The notes under the pieces are model-generated. The model was not told the DNA's origin and did no database searches. It saw only the letters and a program-made list of their open reading frames with translations. A stretch of DNA of 64,000 bases from Salvelinus alpinus (taxonomy: Eukaryota; Chordata; Actinopteri; Salmoniformes; Salmonidae), in NCBI RefSeq assembly GCF_045679555.1, contig NC_092089.1, positions 2,556,663-2,620,662 of the forward strand, written 5' to 3'. Position numbers and translations under genes: made by a program. Below, piece by piece: positions 58,601 to 64,000 of the stretch. How positions within the stretch are numbered: position 1 is the first letter of the stretch; each line of letters opens with the position of its first letter.

Positions 58601-61419
58601 CTGTGCATATTTGTAAACAACAGCTGGTGCACGAAATCTAAGGAAGTCTCTAGATTTTGCTCGCCTGAAGTAGTGTATATTATGATAAATTGCAGGCCAC
58701 ACTACTTGCTAGAGAGTTTTCAGCCATACTTTTCGTGGCTGTTTAATTACCACCACAGATAGATGCTGGCACTAAGACCGCACTCAGTCAGCTGTAGAAG
58801 GAAATAAGCAAACAGGAAACCACTCACCCAGAGGCGGCCCCCTTAGTGGCCTGGAGACTTTCTATCCAAATTTCTATCAACATGTTAAATGATCACCTGT
58901 ACTCCACACACAGAGATGCGTACAAAGCTCTCCCTCGCCCTCCATTTGGTAAATCTGACCACAACTCTATCCTCCTGATTCCTGCTTACAAGCAAAAATT
59001 AAAGCAGGAAGCACCAGTGACTCGGTCTATAAAAAAAGTGGTCAGATGTCGCAGATGCTAAACTACAGGACTGTTTTGCTATCACAGACTGGAACATGTT
59101 CCGGGATTCTTCCGATGGCATTGAGGAGTACACCACATCAGTCACTGGCTTTATCAATAAGTGCATTGAGGACGTCGTCCCCACAGTGACTGTACGTACA
59201 TACCCCAACCAAAAGCCATGGATTACAGGCAACATTCGCACTGAGCTAAAGGGTAGAGCTGCTGCTTTCAAGGTGCGGGACTCTAACCCAGAAGCTTACA
59301 AGAGATCCTGCTATGCCCTGCGACGAACCATCAAACAGGCAAAGCGTCAATACAGGGCTAAGATTGAATCATACTGCACCGGCTCCGACGCTCATCTTCT
59401 GTGGCAGGGCTTGCAAACTATTACAGACTACAAAGGGAAGCACAGCGGCGAGCTGCCCAGTGACACAAGCCTACCAGACGAGCTAAATCACTTCTATGCT
59501 CGCTTCGAGGAAAACAACACTGAGGCATGCATGAGAGCATCAGCTGTTCCGGACGACTGTGATCACGCTCTCCGTAGCCGACGTGAGTAAGACCTTTAAA
59601 CAGGTCAACAGGCTGCCTGCCATCCAGGACCTCTACACCAGGCAGTGTCAGAGGAAGGCCCTAAAAATTGTCAAAGACCCCAGCTACCACAGTCATAGAC
59701 TGTTCTCTCTACTACCGCATGGCAAGCCGTACCGGAGTGCCAAGTCCAGGACAAAAAGGCCGCTCAACAGTTTTTACCCCCAAGCCATAAGACTCCTGAA
59801 CTGGTTATCAAATGGCTACCCAGACTATTTGCATTGTGTGCCCCCCCCAACCCCTCTTTTTACACTGCTGCTACTCTCTGTTTATCATATATGCATAGTC
59901 ACTTTAACTATACATTCATGTACATACTACCTCAATTGGGCCGACCAACCAGTGCTCCCACACATTGGCTAACCGGGCTATCTGCATTGTGTCCCGCCAC
60001 CCACCACCCCCTCTTTTACGCTACTGCTACTCTCTGTTCATCATATATGCATAGTCACTTTAACCATATCTACATGTACATACTACCTAACAGGTGTCTG
60101 TATGTAGCCTCACTACATTTATAGCCTCGCTACTGTATATAGCCTGTCTTTTTACTGTTGTTTTATTTCTTTACTTACCTATTGTTCACCTAACACCTTT
60201 TTTGCACTATTGGTTAGTAAGTAAGCATTTCACTAAGGTCTACACCTGTTGTATTCGGCGCACGTGACAAATAAACTTTGATTTGATTTGGAGGAGAACA
60301 CACAAGGTCCATCCAGAGCCAGAGTATTAATCAAATACTGTATTTAAAACGGTGGTGAAAAGAGAGAAATGACAGCGGGCAGCAGTGCAAGGGGCTTCCG
60401 GGCCTCTATGAGGACCCCACATGCACAATCTTGCACAACGTTTTGAGCTGCTGCACTTCGGAAGGAGATATAGGCCCCACTGTTCAGCAAGAATAGGAGC
60501 AGGTTGTGCTTGATTGTGTCAGCTATCAGGTTGCTATACAGTGGGACATAGGACAGATGCAGGCCCAATACATGGTCGGACAGTTAGGCCGCAGACTTTA
60601 AATATGTTTGACTTCAGTACTAACTTTCCAATATTTTCCGTACTACATGTATTATAGTGTAGTGTTTGTATGCTGACTTCACAAAATGAATTGTTTGTAA
60701 ATGGACAATAACTTACTTTGTATCAAAGTGAGTCAACCAGAGAGATAACAACTCCGGTAACAAGACAGAAGCAATCACTAGAAGAGTTATGTTCCAAGAC
60801 TGAAAGCCACTCCTCCTCCACAGTAAGTAGCATTGGTGTGAAAGGCAGCAAGTTGTCATTTCACTTCAAAATGGTCCATGATCAGCAGTATGTCAACACA
60901 ACACCTTATTAACAATTCACACAACCTGTCAATTTAAATGTCCTATTTCGCTGGCTCAGGAATGATTATCCCCTTTTGTTAAAGGCAGGCAAGCTGATAA
61001 CTGTATCATCCACATTCAATGTGCTATAATACTTTACAGTCTGTCATTATGTCAAATGCTAACAGATGTAAACAAATATTCACTTACCCCTCCAAACCTT
61101 TTGATATCATTCTCTAATGTCTCTGCTCTTCTGTTTGATGGCAAATCTAAGTAGAATAGTTTCCCAGTGAAAGCCTTTTTTGGGGCAGGATAAGATTCAC
61201 ATGGTGGTTTGGCATGGCTCTTCGATGCTGACTTGTGCCCCTTATCAGCGAGTTTGGGGTCTGAAAAAGTAGCAAAGTTAGTTTAAATTTTTGACGGAAC
61301 TTTCTTGCAGATAAGGCTCATCAACAATGTAGTAATAACGTTCGCTAGTTACATGTTAAAAAAGATCCCTTACCTTGTAAACGGGGTTTTGTAGACTTTT
61401 GGGTGCGTCTAGATTTCAT
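54892..61419 (-). CDS. dbf4: Dbf4, regulatory subunit of Cdc7 kinase (complete, 12 coding exons)
   Basis: Twelve exons join in phase: 61419-61374, 61260-61088, 58548-58354, 58216-58166, 57966-57897, 57786-57698, 57605-57560, 56980-56935, 56810-56685, 56380-56257, 56108-55984 and 55696-54892. Total is 1,896 bases, 631 residues plus stop, against about 674 in human. Domains: a BRCT-like N motif (FYLDLPSNRRAETLENDIKR, then FFSKEIKYLVSNKREARY, residues about 55-180, ending EILSNALEWGVKILYID); motif M (GRIRKPFVKV, HYRPIYLAMPNMPEFNL, about 224-255); and a Dbf4-type zinc finger (GGYCECCTLKYNNIKAHLQS then EQH, about 307-330). The tail has LLNLWQLFHSSEDMECEF. Dbf4 binds and activates Cdc7 to phosphorylate MCM helicase at S phase. 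Synteny with adam22 and slc25a40 favours DBF4 over DBF4B. The C-terminus is altered by a 50-bp duplication. Confidence 0.95.
55880..55965 (+). mobile_element. SINE fragment in dbf4 intron 11
   Basis: GGTAGCGCATGGTGCTTGCA, ACGCCAGGGTTGTGGGTTCC, then ACTAAAATGTAAAAATGTAA; an internally deleted copy of the SINE type at 49957-50114. Confidence 0.75.
55984..56108 (-). CDS. dbf4: dbf4 exon 11 (zinc finger, second half)
   Basis: HLQSEQHKAFSRSDEYLVVD, RLITTLPFNFSHVKTTQ; acceptor TGTATTCTGCAG, donor GTGCAG. Carries the two His ligands. Confidence 0.95.
56257..56380 (-). CDS. dbf4: dbf4 exon 10 (zinc finger, first half)
   Basis: NRGARVSASEERGQDRARRN then KKRGGYCECCTLKYNNIKA; acceptor GGTGTCTCAG, donor GTGAGT. 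Carries the two Cys ligands. Confidence 0.95.
56685..56810 (-). CDS. dbf4: dbf4 exon 9
   Basis: RHYRPIYLAMPNMPEFNLTS, then PPCSPFYVEDQEHSG; acceptor CTCTCTGCCAG, donor GTATGG. Confidence 0.95.
56935..56980 (-). CDS. dbf4: dbf4 exon 8
   Basis: GGRIRKPFVKVVDSS, the start of motif M; acceptor TTTTGCTCAG, donor GTGGGT, phase 1 in and 2 out. Confidence 0.93.
57050..57417. mobile_element. Fold-back MITE in dbf4 intron 7, hosting a SINE
   Basis: The left arm ACAGGAGGACGGCTCATAAT, AATGGCTGGACGGAGC, AAATGGAATGGCATC pairs with the right arm. On the opposite strand the right arm reads ACAGGAGG, GAGGACGGGCTTGTGG, TAATGGCTGGAGCGGAAT, GGAATGGTATC. The loop is replaced by the SINE at 57112-57330. Confidence 0.75.
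57112..57330 (+). mobile_element. Full-length tRNA-derived SINE
   Basis: A-box-like GAGTGGCGCAGCGG and B-box-like GGTTCGAGTCC are spaced as in a tRNA-derived promoter. The body is CGGCCGTGTTTGGGAGTCCC and the tail is CATTGTAAATAAGAATTTGT with GACTTGCCTAGTTAAATAAA. Confidence 0.9.
57560..57605 (-). CDS. dbf4: dbf4 exon 7
   Basis: AKGEPAGNPAFQKYK, acceptor ACTAATGTAG, donor GTAAAT. The sequence is poorly conserved, but phase 0 in and 1 out fits both neighbours. Confidence 0.75.
57698..57786 (-). CDS. dbf4: dbf4 exon 6
   Basis: DVIAYMEKKKRNVKYTAEKP then TATTAAVKKS; acceptor CAATTCCAG, donor GTAAGTC. Confidence 0.9.
57897..57966 (-). CDS. dbf4: dbf4 exon 5
   Basis: VRIQVNEILSNALEWGVKIL then YID, donor GTAACAC, phase 1 out. 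Confidence 0.93.
58166..58216 (-). CDS. dbf4: dbf4 exon 4
   Basis: VVISRGKSFVKRVVKEQ, 17 codons, acceptor TATTTGACAG, donor GTTTGT (weak but GT). Matches the SRGK segment of vertebrate DBF4. Confidence 0.9.
58354..58548 (-). CDS. dbf4: dbf4 exon 3
   Basis: Acceptor CTGTCCCCTCAG; encodes TVEKFFSKEIKYLVSNKREA through SSQGQADM; donor GTGAGCC. Exactly 65 codons. Confidence 0.95.
58577..58600 (+). repeat. Poly-G run in dbf4 intron 2
   Basis: An uninterrupted run of about 20 G, some 30 bp upstream (in gene sense) of the exon 3 acceptor. Its length is a likely sequencing weak point. Confidence 0.9.
58825..60290 (+). mobile_element. L2/Rex-like LINE with deleted reverse transcriptase, in dbf4 intron 2
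   Basis: The end of the endonuclease is visible (HRDAYKALPRPPFGKSDHNS). A linker block at 59096-59590 follows: MFRDSSDGIEEYTTSVTGFI, then RTIKQAKRQYRAKIESYCTG. The frame then jumps at about 59610 straight to the C-terminal block LPAIQDLYTRQCQRKALKIV and RLFSLLPHGKPYRSAKSRTK. No palm-domain motifs are present, so the whole reverse transcriptase is missing. The tail ends ACAAATAAACTTTGATTTGA. It is antisense to dbf4. Confidence 0.9.
61088..61260 (-). CDS. dbf4: dbf4 exon 2
   Basis: Acceptor TACTTTTTCAG; encodes DPKLADKG through KLFYLDLPSNRRAETLENDI, then KRFGG; donor GTAAGTG. Phase 1 in, 0 out. Confidence 0.95.
61374..61419 (-). CDS. dbf4: dbf4 exon 1
   Basis: MKSRRTQKSTKPRLQ, donor CAAG before GTAAGG, phase 1. 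Another in-frame ATG at 61488-61486 would add 23 residues. The inner ATG is preferred because the resulting length before PKLADKG resembles human DBF4; both have A at -3. Confidence 0.85.
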
Positions 61420-61488
61420 CTTATTCAATATAATTTGAGAGGAGAATAGAATATCCTTGTATTCTCCTGTGTTGTAAGTAATAGACAT

Positions 61489-62536
61489 GTTTACAAACTG
61501 AGTTAATGGATGCTAACGTTAACCGTTGTAACGTTATCTAGCTAAACTGCATAAAATCGTTAGCTTTAAAAACAAAACAAAAATAAGTTTAAGGAGTAAT
61601 GTAAATAGACATAGTTAGAGAAGTTGAAAATGAAAAATAGGACTTCAAAGAAAACGAACAGACCCTAGCTAGCACAAGCAAGCAACAAAACCGTACCACG
61701 GCAATTTAAACTTTGTTTTTATAACCTGTTTTTTTTAAACTACAGGAAGTGGAATCTGCCAGCTAGCTACTAAATAACGTTAGCTTGCTAACTCACTGGC
61801 TAAAAGTTAATATATACCTCGTGAGAGCCTGTGGTCTTGTAAAACAATATATTTCCGTAAATTGACATTTGTTACAACCGATTTTCACGAAAGTTCGGTA
61901 CAGTATCTTTAAATTGTTTTGGTTCCGCTAAGATTACTCTGTTGCCATAATATTTTGTTGTGCCATAGATGTTCTATGTTCTTTCCCGCTTCGAAAAATC
62001 CCGTCATTCCAAAAAGGGGGTGTTGTTGCTGAAAGTTATCATTGCTTTCGAATACGATGTTTCCACATATTTTTTCTGGCTTTTTTAAAAGTAAAAATGT
62101 ATCAAGCAAGTAACTGATGACTTTATCCTTAACGAATAATTTATAAATATGACAAATTCCAATTTCTCATATTTATAGGTATTTAGTTAGTTAGCTAGTG
62201 TAGCTGTAATCATGTGCTCGCTCTCCTTGTGCCAAGAATGTGCTCTGCTGAAAGTCTAAATATTTTTTACAAATGTCATGTTGGGTAAACTAGCTATTCT
62301 TATTTCACTTTATCTAGTTGAATGAAGCCATGTATTGTGGAATTGCCCCATGAAGCACATGTACGCAGATACGAGCTATAAGAATACCGGGACATCACAT
62401 TTAAATAGGTTTGCTTTGGATTCCGTCGCTGACAAAGAGCAAGACTACTTGTCCACTGTGGAAGAGTAGCTAGATAAATAAGTTAGCTAGCTTCTAGTTC
62501 CTGCAATATAGCTAGCAAGCAAGAAGCTTCTCTAAG
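61489..62536. promoter_or_regulatory. Head-to-head dbf4 / slc25a40 promoter region
   Basis: About 1.2 kb separates the two start codons, which face away from each other. TTTCCCGC at 61982-61989 matches an E2F-type site, plausible for a G1/S gene such as dbf4. A probable slc25a40 untranslated first exon ends at 62536 (TTCTCTAAG before GTAAAC). The rest is AT-rich with repeated GCTAGC/TAGCTAG motifs and no clear TATA box. Transcription starts cannot be fixed by eye. Confidence 0.6.
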
Positions 62537-62654
62537 GTAAACATAATGATTACAAATTGTCACTGGCCAGAATTCAACAATAATTTATTGGTCAATTAAA
62601 TGTTCATAACAACAACTGAATCAAATGTTGTTTTGAATATCTTTCTTAGGCAAG

Positions 62655-62763
62655 ATGAGTGGTAATTCTGGTAAAAATCCTGTGCCCGTCGACACCAATG
62701 GCATTACTCCATTTCAACAGATGTTGGCTTCCTGCTCAGGGGCTCTCCTGACGTCATTGTTTG
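62655..62763 (+). CDS. slc25a40: slc25a40 coding exon 1
   Basis: Acceptor TATCTTTCTTAG, 5 bases of leader, then ATG; donor TTTG before GTCAGC, phase 1. Confidence 0.92.
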
Positions 62764-63138
62764 GTCAGCACGGGAACCCTCCCCTACACACACATACACT
62801 GACTATATATATGAATGTGATTGTGGAACTATTATATTTAAATATTTAAACTGGTTGTACAACTGTCTTTTTTCAGTCACTCCTCTGGATGTTGTCAAGA
62901 TCAGACTCCAGGCTCAGAAAAGTCCTTTTCCCAAAGGTAATAAGACAATACTCAATGTAACCTACCATTCCTCTGTTCTCTCTCTAAACCACAGGGCTCA
63001 ATCCATTATGTATGTCTTCATTGTTCTCCAGGGAAATGCTTTGTGTACTGCAATGGCCTGATGGACCATACCTGTGTGTGTACGAACGGCAACTCCAAGG
63101 CCTGGTACAAGGCCCCCGGCCACTTCAACGGCACTCTG
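62655..63138 (+). CDS. slc25a40: SLC25A40-type mitochondrial carrier, first three coding exons (partial)
   Basis: Exons 62655-62763, 62877-62936 and 63032-63138 join in phase (276 bases, 92 codons) and the gene runs off the window. The protein starts [20 protein letters not shown]. The first transmembrane segment of a mitochondrial carrier follows ([20 protein letters not shown]), with the carrier signature [12 protein letters not shown]. Then comes [20 protein letters not shown] and [12 protein letters not shown], closely resembling the SLC25A40 matrix loop. SLC25A39/40 proteins are inner-membrane carriers implicated in mitochondrial glutathione import. The start is chosen because of purine at -3 and agreement with the family N-terminus. 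Head-to-head placement with dbf4 is as in human. Confidence 0.93.
62877..62936 (+). CDS. slc25a40: slc25a40 coding exon 2
   Basis: Acceptor TGTCTTTTTTCAG; encodes [20 protein letters not shown]; donor GTAATAAG. Confidence 0.95.
63032..63138 (+). CDS. slc25a40: slc25a40 coding exon 3
   Basis: Acceptor TTGTTCTCCAG; encodes [20 protein letters not shown] then [16 protein letters not shown]; donor GTAAAC, phase 0. Confidence 0.95.
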
Positions 63139-63319
63139 GTAAACATCTCTAACACCTCTACCCAACTCCCAACCCCCATCTAGATATGCAAGGATTGGGT
63201 TGGTGTGCAATGTGATGAAAATTCTGTCTAGCCTATCAGAGGGTAACATTGAGATATTGCTAATTCCTTACAGATCTGCACAAGTGGCCAAGGGTCAGAG
63301 GTTATGGGTGGGATGGGAC

Positions 63320-64000
63320 TAGGGCTGTTACGGTGACCGTATTACTGCCACACGGGCGGTCATGAGCCATGATGGCACTCAAATTCCACATGACCGTTTA
63401 GCCACGGTAATTAGGCTTCTCCAAGCTCTGATGCTGCTGATGGTCATTTAGTAGCCTACTAAACTTGCTAACTGCCTGGTACTCAGCACTCTATTGTCCC
63501 TCTAATCACTCTGACATCAATGCAAATGTAATAGAAGATCTAATCAAACACTTCATGAGAGTCCATGAGCTCATGTTGTGCAACCTTTCTATAGGCTATG
63601 CAATCACGTGAGAAAACAGAGTGATGGCCTCTTTTAACGAGGCCTCTTTTTTTTGACTAGGCCTACTATATTTATTTCTCAACTTTCCTAATATTAAGCA
63701 CATTGCTTATCTTTACAACAGGAGTACAGTCTACCTGGCTGGCATGATAATGAACCATGGGAAAAGCGTCCTCCATTTGCTATTTAAGTGCATGATGTCT
63801 TTTTTCTCCCCTAGTTTCGAAACAGCTGCATGATAATTGTCCATTCTAAATAAAATAAAAATCACACATATATTATTTAGTTTATGTAAAGACAAGATTA
63901 AATCAAGAACAGTCTGATGGGTGACAATATTAGCATATCACTTGTGAATGATATAATATCACTTGTGAATGATGCCCAGCGTAAGGCAACAAACAGCACA
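63320..64000. mobile_element. Probable hAT-like repeat running off the window, in slc25a40 intron
   Basis: Begins TAGGGCTGTTACGGTGACCG, a hAT-style terminus, with a possible internal hairpin CGGTGACCG. The remaining sequence (for example CGGCTTCTCCAAGC-like and TCCTCCATTTGCTATTTAAG) has the style of a repeat without coding content. The right terminus is outside the window, so the class is not proven. Confidence 0.45.

Overview
This window looks like vertebrate nuclear DNA from a salmonid fish (Salmo, Oncorhynchus or Salvelinus type; genus not resolvable by eye). The evidence is the repeat set: a Tc1 element with Sleeping-Beauty-type termini, another Tc1 family beginning CACTGCTCAAAAAAATAAAG, tRNA-derived SINEs with the CATTGTAAATAAGAA tail, and LINE tails ending in TTTGATTTGATTTG. 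It also comes from conserved vertebrate synteny. Three protein-coding genes could be assembled exon by exon with consistent GT/AG sites and reading phase. They are the 5' end of an ADAM22-like gene (minus, exons 1-3, 45421 to 41086), a complete dbf4 gene (minus, 12 coding exons, 61419 to 54892, 631 residues) and the 5' end of slc25a40 (plus, from 62655, running off the window). This order and orientation match the human ADAM22-DBF4-SLC25A40 block on 7q21, which supports all three calls together.

Layout: positions 1 to about 41,080 lie downstream of the third adam22 exon. I found no further adam22 exon there, so this is most simply read as at least 41 kb of adam22 intron 3. It is filled with transposon remnants and tandem arrays: a 1.5 kb polypurine array (905-2370), a nested LINE block (3350-10707), a 25-bp array split by a Tc1 element (13174-16890), a 7.6 kb array of 16/17-bp units (18218-25811), a fold-back element (27585-28668), a minus-strand LINE split by a Sleeping-Beauty-type Tc1 (29490-32478), a C-rich G4-prone array (33007-33545), a 50-bp array of about 101 near-identical copies (34455-39512), and a 45-bp array (40346-40842). 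Several long dinucleotide tracts are scattered among them.

41,086-45,421 holds adam22 exons 3, 2 and 1 with short introns. 46,471-54,500 is intergenic between adam22 and dbf4. It contains a SINE, a decayed Tc1 element interrupted by a Ty3/gypsy-type LTR retrotransposon with identical LTRs (46771-50806), and a candidate hAT-like element. 54,500-61,500 is dbf4, with a SINE-bearing fold-back element and an internally deleted LINE in its introns. 61,490-62,540 is a shared head-to-head promoter region, followed by slc25a40 exons and another probable hAT-like repeat at the window end.

Functionally, dbf4 encodes the regulatory subunit of Cdc7 kinase, adam22 a neuronal surface protein of the ADAM family, and slc25a40 a mitochondrial carrier. 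They share a conserved neighbourhood but not a pathway. I see no operon, CRISPR array, phage or other defence-type system. The very long apparent reading frames are artefacts of tandem repeats. The most notable features are the scale and homogeneity of the intronic arrays, the nested transposon history, the defective but recently inserted LTR element, and a 50-bp duplication that alters the Dbf4 C-terminus.
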